From Polynucleobacter paneuropaeus (GTDB taxonomy: Bacteria > Pseudomonadota > Gammaproteobacteria > Burkholderiales > Burkholderiaceae): 64,000 bases of DNA. A model generated the notes under the pieces. The model saw only the letters and a program-made list of their open reading frames with translations, made no database searches and was not told where the DNA came from. The stretch spans positions 1,395,241-1,459,240 of the forward strand of contig NZ_CP030085.1 in the NCBI RefSeq assembly GCF_003261235.1. The letters run 5' to 3'. Shown here in pieces: positions 26,250 to 34,116 of this stretch. Position numbers and translations under genes: made by a program. How positions within the stretch are numbered: the stretch's first letter is position 1; every line of letters begins with the position of its first letter.

Positions 26250-27119
26250 ATGGCAAATAGACAAAAATTACCTCGTTTTGAACTTCAGGGCAGCAGCTGG
26301 GAAGAAAGTGGTTTATTTGCAGCTAGCGATTGGCGATATGAAGCTTTAGTGGATTACCTTAAGCTCAGTCCTAGCTATAAGCTAGTTTGCGAATTGGCTA
26401 GAAAAGGCTCAAAAGTTACTCCAAACAATGCGCCTAAAGACTGGAACAAAATAGTTAAAACATTTGATGATTTTGGAGATGTTTGGCGTATTCCAGAAAG
26501 CCGCTGGTGGAACAGTCGTGGAGTAGCGCTATTTGGTATTAAAGCTGCTAAACCCCAGACATTTATCGCGGGTAATTCTGATGACTCCGCTCTTATTAAT
26601 AGCAAGACAGCTGTTCAATCACAAAAGACGTGGCAAGACATGGGTAAGCCAGAGTGTCTGGTACTAGCTATACCAACCAATCAAACAAAACAAATGGCAC
26701 TAAAACAAATCAGCGCCATTGTTAGGGCTAATACCTTCGTTGGCTCAAAACCAAAATTAGTGAAGCCTTCATACGAACTCGTTCGCTCTAAGTTGCGTGA
26801 GCCTACTGTTAAGCTGGGTACTATAGCGCTAAAGATGCACCAAAAGGGATATCCGCTTTGGTTGATTGGTAATCAGTTGGCCCTGTCGCCAGCCCACCAT
26901 ATTGAGCTAGACGATGAAGGTAACCCAATTAAAGATGAATTGAGTTTATCTGAAAAGAAAGTTCGATTGGGGATACTGGCTAGCAAGCTCATTAACAAAG
27001 CAGAGCTGATTGCTGAAAATGCCGCACGTGGGCTCTTCCCTACTGATACTCCTTGTAGGCATGCCATTAAGTTTGAATCTACAACCCGTAAAGCGGGAAG
27101 ACCCGCCAAAACTAAATGA
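26250..27119 (+). CDS. Island protein of unknown function (289 aa)
   Basis: Not recognised. The N-terminal part is Trp-rich (GSSWEESGLFAASDWRYEAL, DVWRIPESRWWNSRGVALFG), the middle carries LAIPTNQTKQMALKQISAIV, and the C-terminus ends in a basic tail (KAGRPAKTK). The Trp-rich N-terminus recalls small regulator-like domains found on integrative elements, but this is only an impression. The frame overlaps the 3' end of the convergent recombinase gene by 8 bp. It appears to lack a leader (see the promoter at 26235). Confidence 0.65.
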   Translation: MANRQKLPRFELQGSSWEESGLFAASDWRYEALVDYLKLSPSYKLVCELARKGSKVTPNNAPKDWNKIVKTFDDFGDVWRIPESRWWNSRGVALFGIKAAKPQTFIAGNSDDSALINSKTAVQSQKTWQDMGKPECLVLAIPTNQTKQMALKQISAIVRANTFVGSKPKLVKPSYELVRSKLREPTVKLGTIALKMHQKGYPLWLIGNQLALSPAHHIELDDEGNPIKDELSLSEKKVRLGILASKLINKAELIAENAARGLFPTDTPCRHAIKFESTTRKAGRPAKTK

Positions 27120-27684
27120 GCTCTACCGCTCTGCGCTTCATATCGTCATTGACATCGATATATGCTTGCGTTGTGCTGATATTGCGATGACCCGCTAAAC
27201 TCATCAGCACCCTTACCCCGATGCCTTTACTGGCTAGGTTGGTAATAAAGCTTCTACGTCCACTGTGACTTGTTGCCCCTGCTATTTGGCATTGCCTATA
27301 GATGCTATTCATATGCTGAGTTAATGTATTAGCAGTAAAGCCTCTACGTGGAAACTTCTGGGTTGGAAAGAAGGCCCACTGGGGATCTCTGGTTTTTAGA
27401 GTATCTGCATAACCCTGTAATTCAACCCTGAGCTTCTCATTCACAAATACAGTGCGAGCCATCGCACCTTTAGTCTGCTCAGCACTTAAGCGAATCTCGC
27501 TTTTCACCGTCAAATTGGCGTCTAAAACGTCGCACATGCGTAGCGCAGCAACTTCACCCACTCTAAGTCCAGCCCAATGCGTAAGCAGAAACATTGCGCG
27601 ATTACGCTGTGCGTGCTTTGAATACTCCACGTAATTGAGTACTTGTTGTAATTCTTCGAATTTAAATGTTTTTGCTTGCGCCAT
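27112..27684 (-). CDS. Short tyrosine recombinase (XerC/D-like catalytic domain)
   Basis: The 190-residue product is essentially only the catalytic domain of a phage-type integrase. The catalytic residues are visible: Arg in HWAGLRVGEVAALR, His-x-x-Arg in SHSGRRSF, the second His in LAGHRNISTT, and Tyr in TQAYIDV. The usual N-terminal core-binding domain (about 90-100 residues) is missing. The start ATG has AGGAG upstream, so it looks like a genuinely short gene rather than a recent truncation. It could act on the module palindromes or on the element ends; no sequence evidence decides. Confidence 0.85.
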   Translation of the reverse strand: MAQAKTFKFEELQQVLNYVEYSKHAQRNRAMFLLTHWAGLRVGEVAALRMCDVLDANLTVKSEIRLSAEQTKGAMARTVFVNEKLRVELQGYADTLKTRDPQWAFFPTQKFPRRGFTANTLTQHMNSIYRQCQIAGATSHSGRRSFITNLASKGIGVRVLMSLAGHRNISTTQAYIDVNDDMKRRAVELI

Positions 27685-27930
27685 ATAGATAGCTCCTAAA
27701 AGTATTAATTACTTATCTATAAGCATATTTCCTGATGTATTGAATGGACAACCGAGAGTGTCAAAATGCCACAGAGCTATTGATCTCTAGGATTTCAAAG
27801 GGTTACAAGCTGAACTAATGATTTCTATAATTTTGTGAGGTTTTTTATCTTATGGAATTTTCATAAAAGACCATGGTGTAAATCACTAATGTAATAGAAA
27901 GTGGGATATGGAAAACGAATGAAAAAATAC

Positions 27931-28653
27931 TCATTCAATAAAAATACCAAAATTGTCCCAAATAAAATCTTTGATAGTTTTACCATTTGCAAAACTTATT
28001 TCAGCTACAGTTTTGTTGGATGACATAAAGAGAACTGAAAATAAAAACCATATCAATGAATAGTTTGAACCCTTGAGCGGGAATCTCATCGACTTCTTAT
28101 GGTCGAATAGTATTTCTATGCTATTTGCAAATATTGAGGCACTTGAAAGTTCACTAGGATGTTTGCCTTGATCCAGAGTGTACTTAAATTCACTAAGGCC
28201 TGCTTCTTCTATCTCATCATCTTTTAGGGATAATTTTTGATATTTACAAGTTGACTTAATCTTAACTAAGTCTGCAGGGTATTCATAATCAAGTCCAAAT
28301 TTCATACTGCCTGATTCAAAATAGTCTTCATCAAAATCATATTGAATATTTTGATCTAAGCAAACTATCGAAGCTAAATGCAAACTTTCAGTGATGTACT
28401 GCTGAATAAGTTCCCCTTCGAATTCGCTTTCATATGGCACATCTTGATATATAAGCGAGCCAATTGCTGGATCAATTAAATCAGCCTTAGATTTCTCAAC
28501 CCAAGATCCACTCATATAAATATTGGCAGAAATAGCTTTACATTTCAAAGCTAAATCTTGGATTTGTTCTTTATTTAGATACGCAACTATTTCCATAAAA
28601 GCGGATGTATCTAAATTTTTAAGGGCTTTAATTGCAATATCGAGTTTGATCAT
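27931..28653 (-). CDS. AT-rich island protein of unknown function (240 aa)
   Basis: Not recognised. The product is acidic and probably soluble (MIKLDIAIKALKNLDTSAFM; many Asp/Glu clusters such as DDEIEEAGLSEF), with one moderately hydrophobic stretch near the C-terminus (YSLIWFLFSVLFMSS) that could be a buried helix or membrane segment. The DNA is clearly more AT-rich than its neighbours and no ribosome site is seen before the ATG, so it is probably recently acquired. It stands alone between gene-poor stretches. Confidence 0.55.
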   Translation of the reverse strand: MIKLDIAIKALKNLDTSAFMEIVAYLNKEQIQDLALKCKAISANIYMSGSWVEKSKADLIDPAIGSLIYQDVPYESEFEGELIQQYITESLHLASIVCLDQNIQYDFDEDYFESGSMKFGLDYEYPADLVKIKSTCKYQKLSLKDDEIEEAGLSEFKYTLDQGKHPSELSSASIFANSIEILFDHKKSMRFPLKGSNYSLIWFLFSVLFMSSNKTVAEISFANGKTIKDFIWDNFGIFIE

Positions 28654-29124
28654 TGATTGATTTAATACTTATTAAAGTAGTTAACTTATTGGTTAATATA
28701 AGGCGAACTACATTCGCCTGCTCTTCGCTCGCGCTCATCACATTTCTTTGTTCTATATTACTAAAAAATCATGACTGCATCTATTTGTTTTATGACTTGA
28801 TTGGGCTATAGATCCTGAAGTCAAACGACGGCTATAGTACTTAAAAAAGTACTATTCGCCGCCGCTGCGTGTAGATTGGTCTGATGAGAACCTTTGCAAC
28901 ACGACTCTAAAAGACTTTCCCGAAGACTGATGTATTGAAACTTCGAACCTACTTTGGCATTGATTTGCCTGGTAGGAAGCCTGCGGCCACCTTGTTATGC
29001 ATCACCTTTAGAGCAGCAATGCCAAGGCTGGGGTCATTAGCCGTCATATTACCCCCCAGTGTTTTAACCTTTTTTATAAGAGTTGGCTGGTCTCTGTTCT
29101 TGCCTATGTTTTATTACTGCTAGC
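28654..29124. other. Gene-poor stretch with one strong palindrome
   Basis: No convincing gene. At 28834-28855 there is a perfect inverted repeat, ATAGTACTT / AAGTACTAT around AAAA. On the minus strand a 32-codon frame (28949-29047) has a G-rich ribosome-like site but no other support. The remainder shows nothing recognisable. Confidence 0.5.
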
Positions 29125-29433
29125 CTATTGTGTACTGCGCGCCTTCATTGCCTTGCGGTTTACCTTCTTGCCTAAATTGAGCACTACGCAACATAAATCC
29201 CGATTTACGCTTACATGCGTTTTAGGGTGATTTACGGCATAGATAAATTGCTCTAGCCCTTTAATCTGCTCGGTATTTAGATACTGGAGCTGTTCACCTA
29301 ATAAATTGTTCGCCCTAGCCTGTGCTTGCAACACCAGCACATCTTGGTTTACAAAACGAGTAGGATTAATACCCTGCGTTTTGAGCCATTTGTTGGTAGC
29401 GCTTTCTGCTCTGTAGTTTGTGTAATTTTTCAT
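29125..29433 (-). CDS. Small island protein of unknown function (102 aa)
   Basis: Not recognised. A basic, soluble 102-residue protein (MKNYTNYRAESATNKWLKTQ; QYLNTEQIKGLEQFIYAVNH; C-terminal KKVNRKAMKARSTQ). It is divergent from the gene at 29588, with 154 bp of AT-rich sequence between them. Support rests on reading-frame integrity and island context only. Confidence 0.5.
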   Translation of the reverse strand: MKNYTNYRAESATNKWLKTQGINPTRFVNQDVLVLQAQARANNLLGEQLQYLNTEQIKGLEQFIYAVNHPKTHVSVNRDLCCVVLNLGKKVNRKAMKARSTQ

Positions 29434-29587
29434 ACAGTTATTTAGTTATACCAATGAATCGCCAACGATCTTTTATTTCTTCATGGATTTCAATGGTTTA
29501 TATGGCCTATTTTGTGGCCTTTTTCGGTAGGAATTTCTCATCTCTGAAGTTACTGTAATAACTATACAAACACTACAGGAGTAAGAG

Positions 29588-30031
29588 ATGACAGCGCTTA
29601 GTAGCTTACAGCTAGTTAATAGTAAGAAGTCTTTAAAAGCTAGCCCCATAGTTCATAGACGTAATAAGTTAGTGGCCAAAATTCATGAACAACTAGAGCT
29701 TTGTGAAGCAAAAATGAATGGGCAACTTTATGCACCCAAAAAACTACGCACCTATATTAATAAACAAACTGGTGAGCGCATGACTGTGGAAGGCGTAAAA
29801 CGCATTAAAGAATGGCACTGGACTACGCCTGATGGACTTATTCATTTATCTGTCAAATACGGCTCCAAAGTATTACCCTTAGCGGCTGATGGCAGTAACG
29901 CCATTGTTTGCGCTAATAAGGATGCTCTAGTACAAGCACTAAAGACATTGAAAGTGGCAGTTCTTGATGGAGAGTTAGATCTTGCTATTGCAAAGGTTAG
30001 TAGCTATACCAAAAATAACTTTCATAAGTAA
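29588..30031 (+). CDS. Conserved-looking hypothetical protein (147 aa; possibly DUF6641-like)
   Basis: The product begins MTALSSLQLVNSKK and continues with HRRNKLVAKIHEQLELCEAK, then a compact domain containing KRIKEWHWTTPDGLIHLSVK. By eye this resembles a family of short proteins on betaproteobacterial islands and plasmids (DUF6641), but the match is from memory. A GGAG ribosome site lies 7 bp before the ATG. The next gene follows 36 bp later on the same strand. No function is known. Confidence 0.6.
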   Translation: MTALSSLQLVNSKKSLKASPIVHRRNKLVAKIHEQLELCEAKMNGQLYAPKKLRTYINKQTGERMTVEGVKRIKEWHWTTPDGLIHLSVKYGSKVLPLAADGSNAIVCANKDALVQALKTLKVAVLDGELDLAIAKVSSYTKNNFHK

Positions 30032-30067
30032 GTCCGCTCACGCTAAATATATGAATAGGAGAATAGC

Positions 30068-30577
30068 GTGAGAATGAATGAAATTATTGACCCTGAGGAT
30101 CAGCTAGCACTACTGCAGAACATCCTTAATAGCGCTCTACATACGATTAGGCAGCAAGCTGAAATTCAGTTGAGGCAACAGCCTACATATCAACCTAAGC
30201 TGATTACTAAAACTATCCCCAAAGCTAAATCTGTGAGTAAGCCTAAAGCCATCCCCAAGCCTAAAAAAGCTCCTTATGCCGCAGCTCCAAAACCACTACC
30301 AAAGCCTAAGCCATTGACCCCATCTCCAATACAAGTAAAAAACCAGCAACAAAAGAGTCAGCAGGAATATGCAAAGACAGTCCAAAAGACTTTAGCTAAA
30401 GCTCCAGTAAAGCCAATGCCAAAATCACTACAGCCTCTACCAGGCAACATCATTAGCCCTATTGGGAGCGGAGATCCCGAATTAGAGAAAAAGCTAGATT
30501 TTGCTAGACGCCAAGGAGAGCAAAACCGGGCTAGCGGTTCAGAACCCCATTTAAGCCATAAGAACCAACTTTATTAA
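30068..30577 (+). CDS. Pro/Lys-rich protein of unknown function (169 aa)
   Basis: A short N-terminal helix (EIIDPEDQLALLQNILNSAL) is followed by a long low-complexity linker of repeated Pro-Lys pairs (residues about 45-125, e.g. PKPKKAPYAAAPKPLPKPK), then a short C-terminal segment. The first codon is probably GTG at 30068, 6 bp after AGGAG (30057-30061); ATG at 30074 is the alternative. The linker suggests a disordered or nucleic-acid/envelope-associated protein. It is paired with 29588-30031. Confidence 0.55.
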   Translation: MRMNEIIDPEDQLALLQNILNSALHTIRQQAEIQLRQQPTYQPKLITKTIPKAKSVSKPKAIPKPKKAPYAAAPKPLPKPKPLTPSPIQVKNQQQKSQQEYAKTVQKTLAKAPVKPMPKSLQPLPGNIISPIGSGDPELEKKLDFARRQGEQNRASGSEPHLSHKNQLY

Positions 30578-30624
30578 TTCGTCAGACAAACGCACTATGC
30601 GAGCCGCAATACTGATACTTTCTA

Positions 30625-30645
30625 AGCGTTACTTTAAGTAACGCT
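30625..30645. repeat. Module-boundary palindrome d
   Basis: A 21-bp perfect inverted repeat with ten-base arms and core CGTTACTTTAAGTAACG. It lies between the Pro/Lys-rich gene and the exonuclease gene, 36 bp before the latter's ATG. Confidence 0.85.
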
Positions 30646-30681
30646 CATAATTACACCTATAACTACTAACCCTAATTACCC

Positions 30682-31338
30682 ATGTCCAAAACCATTATTT
30701 TCGATACCGAAGCTACAGGTATTAAAGAACCCGTATTAATAGAAGCTGCTTGGGTTGAGCTTGAATCCATTGAGCCCTTTACTGTTACCAACCCATTTGT
30801 ACAGCGTTATAACCCTGGTAAACCCATTACCCTTGGTGCACTAGCTACTCATCACATCATGGATGAAGAATTGGTAGATTGCCCACCCGCAGCTAGCTTT
30901 ACATTGCCCGGTCATGTGGACTACATCATTGGGCATAACGTGGACTTTGACTGGGAAGTTATCGGCAAACCTGAAATCAAACGTATTTGTACGCTAGCCC
31001 TAGCTCGCAAGCTTTGGCCTGACTTAGATAGTCATAATCAAAGTGCGCTTATGTATTACTTAGAACGCGATACAGCACGTGAGCAATTGCGTAATGCTCA
31101 TTCAGCTATTGCAGATGTGGGTATTTGCGCTGTGATTCTTGATCACATTTGCCAAGAGCTAGGTATTCAAACTGTAGAAGATTTATATGCTGAGTCTGAA
31201 AAGGCTAGAACCCCAACAACCATGCCGTTTGGTAAACATAAGGGTATGTTGTTATCAGATGTACCTAGCGACTACAAGCAGTGGCTACTGACTCAAGGGG
31301 ATATTGATCCTTATTTGCGGAAGGCTTTAGGGGGCTAA
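30682..31338 (+). CDS. ExoX-like 3'-5' exonuclease (DnaQ fold plus DUF3820-type tail)
   Basis: A 218-residue DEDD-type exonuclease. Motif I is FDTEATG (residues 7-13), motif II is in IIGHNVDFDWEVIG, and motif III is NAHSAIADVG with the His and Asp. A C-terminal domain (about 175-215) carries MPFGKHKGMLLSDVPSDY, as in E. coli exonuclease X (220 residues). ExoX degrades DNA 3' to 5' in mismatch and UV repair. Here the gene is isolated, with module-boundary palindromes directly before (30625) and directly after it (31336), so it looks like a self-contained cargo module, perhaps linked to the element's own DNA processing. No clear ribosome site. Confidence 0.82.
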   Translation: MSKTIIFDTEATGIKEPVLIEAAWVELESIEPFTVTNPFVQRYNPGKPITLGALATHHIMDEELVDCPPAASFTLPGHVDYIIGHNVDFDWEVIGKPEIKRICTLALARKLWPDLDSHNQSALMYYLERDTAREQLRNAHSAIADVGICAVILDHICQELGIQTVEDLYAESEKARTPTTMPFGKHKGMLLSDVPSDYKQWLLTQGDIDPYLRKALGG

Positions 31339-31360
31339 GCGTTACTTAAAGTAACGCTTA
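31336..31360. repeat. Module-boundary palindrome e
   Basis: A 25-bp perfect inverted repeat with twelve-base arms, core CGTTACTTAAAGTAACG. It overlaps the last bases of the exonuclease gene's stop and lies 4 bp from the end of convergent galE. It is the longest copy. A folded transcript would form a strong hairpin, but no T-run follows on either strand. Confidence 0.85.
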
Positions 31361-31364
31361 AGAT

Positions 31365-32396
31365 TTAACTCCTCTTGATTGCTTTTGTGCTTTTAGTGAG
31401 TTCAACGCTCGTCATTAATACCCTATAACTATCTAAACACATATCAGATAATGAATGTGTTGGTCTCCACTCAATGAGCTGAATAGCGCTATCAATATCA
31501 GCAAAACTAACCCCGACATCACCCATTCTTTTAGAGGCAATACATTGAGGTATTTTTTTTCCAACAACATGCTCATAACTTGAAATTACATCTCGGACAC
31601 TTTGGCCATGTCCTAATCCAAGATTTATTGTAAACAGCCCATCGCTACTATCCAAAAGCTTCATGGCAGCCAAATGTCCTTTCACCAAATCAACTACATG
31701 TAAATAATCTCTAATGCATGTGCCATCCTTGGTATCCCAATCATCTCCATATATACATAATGAGCTCTTTTCACCAATCAGAACTTTTGCAATCTCAGAA
31801 AACAAGGAATGTGATGTTGTCAGCACGCTATCAAAAAGCAAACCAGATGGATGACTTCCAGCAACATTGAAATATCTCAAGCTTACAGAATTTATTGCAG
31901 GTATCTTATTAAATTCCTCAGCAAGCAATCTCTCCCCATCTAGCTTCGTTTCTCCATAGTAGTTTGTTGGAACAGGTATAGATTTTTCAGATATTGGGGA
32001 TGTGGCGCTCTGACCATATACAGCCGCAGAAGAGCTGAATATAATTTTGAAGCAATTATGGGCTCTCATAACTTCGAGTAAGTTTCGGAGACCTTCAACA
32101 TTTACATCAAAATACTGCTTCTCATTCACCATGGATTCCCTAACATCTTTAAGTCCCGCAAGATGGATCACATGGGTTATGGGGTATTTGGAGAAAATAT
32201 TAGTTAACAACCCCTTATCTCTAATATCTCCTTCGATAAAGATCGGGCCTCCCTTGGAAATCGTTGATACTTCACCAAGTCTATCAAGACTTGAATTTGA
32301 GAGATTATCAACCCCAACAACTTGAAAAGAGCCTTCTAAAAGCTCAATCCAGGTATGCGAGCCAATGTATCCAGTGGCGCCAGTTAGAAGAATCAT
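31365..32396 (-). CDS. galE: UDP-glucose 4-epimerase
   Basis: Interconverts UDP-glucose and UDP-galactose (or the N-acetyl forms) with bound NAD. The 343-residue product has the Rossmann motif GATGYIGSHTWIELL at its start, the catalytic Ser/Tyr/Lys set (IFSSSAAVYG; NYYGETKLDGERLL), and the family segments SLRYFNVAGSHPSG and GTCIRDYLHVVDLV. Length is normal for GalE. It lies at the end of the pigment-cluster module and is convergent with the exonuclease; a small lipoprotein gene lies between it and the cluster. It may provide a sugar donor for decorating the exported lipid, but a general role in surface polysaccharide is equally possible. Confidence 0.9.
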   Translation of the reverse strand: MILLTGATGYIGSHTWIELLEGSFQVVGVDNLSNSSLDRLGEVSTISKGGPIFIEGDIRDKGLLTNIFSKYPITHVIHLAGLKDVRESMVNEKQYFDVNVEGLRNLLEVMRAHNCFKIIFSSSAAVYGQSATSPISEKSIPVPTNYYGETKLDGERLLAEEFNKIPAINSVSLRYFNVAGSHPSGLLFDSVLTTSHSLFSEIAKVLIGEKSSLCIYGDDWDTKDGTCIRDYLHVVDLVKGHLAAMKLLDSSDGLFTINLGLGHGQSVRDVISSYEHVVGKKIPQCIASKRMGDVGVSFADIDSAIQLIEWRPTHSLSDMCLDSYRVLMTSVELTKSTKAIKRS

Positions 32397-32510
32397 AGCT
32401 TCTGAAGCTGCCTTATTTATATATAAAAATTAAGAGGAATCTAACATACAATCATAAAAGCTCTTATCAAAGAGTAAGTACAAGTAAAACCAGATCTCAA
32501 AGGGGTCAAA

Positions 32511-32879
32511 ATGAATATATCCACACATAAAATCATTTCAATAGTCTCAGTAGGTTTAATTCTTGCTGCGTGCGCCACCACAACTGGCGTTTTGCCAAAA
32601 GGTGATGGGCTTTATACAATCAATGTTTCTCGCGGTGATACAGCAAAGGTTAAGTTACGCGCCTATCAACATGCCGAGAAATTCTGCGCCGAGAAGAGTG
32701 CCAATGGAATTGAGGTAGCCAAGGAAGACTTAAGAGCCGATCCAGCCTCACCCAATATGGGCATCATTGATCTAGATTTCAGATGTAAAGGTGCTGTTAA
32801 TTCTGATTTTGGAAAGAAAGTAATGAAAGAAATCCAAAAGGATGAAAAGAAAGATGCCAAGAAAGCTGCTAGTCAATAG
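32511..32879 (+). CDS. Small lipoprotein of unknown function
   Basis: A 122-residue protein with a lipoprotein signal (residues 1-21, SVGLILAACATT; lipobox LAAC). The mature part is small, charged and ends in a Lys-rich tail (KDEKKDAKKAASQ). It resembles generic outer-membrane or periplasmic lipoproteins with a GLYTINVSRGDTAKVK-type domain. It is transcribed divergently from galE and converges on the pigment operon end. No function is recognised. Confidence 0.7.
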   Translation: MNISTHKIISIVSVGLILAACATTTGVLPKGDGLYTINVSRGDTAKVKLRAYQHAEKFCAEKSANGIEVAKEDLRADPASPNMGIIDLDFRCKGAVNSDFGKKVMKEIQKDEKKDAKKAASQ

Positions 32880-32904
32880 TAATTAAGTAAGCTTATCTTT
32901 TAGG

Positions 32905-32927
32905 TTAGGAGGGCTTGCCCCTCCTAA
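32905..32927. terminator. Terminator-like hairpin between lipoprotein and pigment operon
   Basis: Perfect 9-bp stem TTAGGAGGG / CCCTCCTAA with a CTTGC loop, between the convergent lipoprotein gene (ends 32879) and the pigment operon (ends 32942). No T-run follows directly on either strand, so its strength as a terminator is uncertain. Confidence 0.5.
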
Positions 32928-32941
32928 TGCCCTAAAAAAAA

Positions 32942-33676
32942 CTAGATCATTCCACCGTTAACAGAAATTACCTGTCTTGTAATATATGCAGCGCCTTCAC
33001 TCATCAAAAAACTAACCGTTGCAGCAACCTCTTCCGGCTTGCCCATTCTTTGAGCTGGCACTCCTTGTAAAACTACATCAATAATTTCCTGAGAAACCAT
33101 ATCGGTCTCTATTAGACCTGGCGCCAGGCAGTTAACGGTAATATTCCGTTTAGCCAGCTCAATAGCCAAAGCCTTGGTTGCACCAATAATTCCAGCCTTG
33201 GAAGCGCTGTAATTCACTTGCCCTCTATTACCCATTACGCCCGAAACGGATGACATGGTAATGATTCTGCCTGGCTTCCTGGCTGTCACCATGGGCATAA
33301 CCAAAGGATGAAGAACGTTATAAAAAGAACCTAAATTTGTATTAATAACACTATCCCACTCTTCACCAAGCATCGCAGGGAATGAATTATCGGCAGTAAT
33401 GCCTGCGTTACAAACAATGCCATAAGGTGCTCCAGCTTTAGCCAGATAATCCTCCAGGGAATCCTTAGATGCGACCCTATCTGAAACATCAAACTGCAAA
33501 AGATGTGAATCAGTATTGAATTCTTTTTGAAGCGAATCCGCTAACAATTTCAATTCGCCAATGCTAGACCTGCAGTGAAGCGCTAGATCGTAGCCTTCAG
33601 CTGCTAGCTTGCAGGCAATAGCCTTGCCAATGCCTTTGCTAGCGCCAGTAATAAGAACAGTTTTATTAAGTTTCAT
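32942..33676 (-). CDS. 3-oxoacyl-ACP reductase of the aryl-polyene cluster (FabG/ApeQ-like)
   Basis: NADPH-dependent ketoreductase of 244 residues, reducing the beta-keto group in each chain-extension cycle. It has the cofactor motif TGASKGIG near the start, NAGIT, and the catalytic Ser-Tyr-Lys set (MSSVSGVMGNRGQVNYSASK). The C-terminus (RQVISVNGGMI) matches FabG. It overlaps the upstream dehydratase gene by 4 bp, indicating translational coupling, and is the last gene of the 15-gene unit. In known aryl-polyene clusters ApeQ occupies this place after ketosynthase and dehydratase genes. Confidence 0.9.
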   Translation of the reverse strand: MKLNKTVLITGASKGIGKAIACKLAAEGYDLALHCRSSIGELKLLADSLQKEFNTDSHLLQFDVSDRVASKDSLEDYLAKAGAPYGIVCNAGITADNSFPAMLGEEWDSVINTNLGSFYNVLHPLVMPMVTARKPGRIITMSSVSGVMGNRGQVNYSASKAGIIGATKALAIELAKRNITVNCLAPGLIETDMVSQEIIDVVLQGVPAQRMGKPEEVAATVSFLMSEGAAYITRQVISVNGGMI

Positions 33677-34116
33677 TTAGACAAATATAAAGCATCATCA
33701 TTAGGCTCGAATAGCGTCAGAGTCCCTTCGCAGAGTGGGCGCCCAGAATCGTCCTTTATGATGCCTGAAGCAGAAATGGTAGGCTGCGTCAGAGACTCGG
33801 GATCAATTTGAACCTCTATCGTGACCTTTTGTCCAGGAGTAAATTCTGGGACATGTGCAACAAAACTTCTACTACCCAACAAAAACCCTAGAGAAGGCTT
33901 TGCTGACTTCTCAGAATCCCTAAGTCTAGATATCACTGCTGCTGATTGAGCCATCAATTCAAGCCCAATCCAAGAGCCAGTTCCGCCATCAGAAAAAGGA
34001 TAATCATTTTTAATCGTTGCTTCAATAACAACAGAGCAATCATTTCTGGAAATTAGTCTATCAACCAGAAGCATTGATGAGGCGTGAGGTAGCAACCCAA
34101 TCAGTTCAGAATTCAC
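33673..34116 (-). CDS. 3-hydroxyacyl-ACP dehydratase (ApeP-like, hotdog fold)
   Basis: Small hotdog-fold dehydratase of 147 residues, removing water to form the conjugated double bonds. Features include LLPHASSMLLVDRL (probable active-site His) and the long helix GLELMAQSAAVISRL. This form matches the ApeP-type dehydratases of aryl-polyene clusters rather than housekeeping FabZ. It has 4-bp overlaps with both neighbours. The second dehydratase of the pathway is fused to the ligase at 40341-42017. Confidence 0.85.
   Translation of the reverse strand: MNSELIGLLPHASSMLLVDRLISRNDCSVVIEATIKNDYPFSDGGTGSWIGLELMAQSAAVISRLRDSEKSAKPSLGFLLGSRSFVAHVPEFTPGQKVTIEVQIDPESLTQPTISASGIIKDDSGRPLCEGTLTLFEPNDDALYLSK

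Noticed and set aside
28949..29047. 32-codon minus-strand frame (MTANDPSLGIAALKVMHNKV) with a G-rich ribosome-like site
   Set aside because: Too short and without recognisable similarity or context; kept only as a note.
28935..29123. Plus-strand 62-codon frame
   Set aside because: No ribosome site, atypical composition, overlaps the possible minus-strand frame; judged spurious.
31336..31360. Module palindromes as rho-independent terminators
   Set aside because: They could form hairpins, but no T-run follows on either strand and several lie in front of genes rather than after them.
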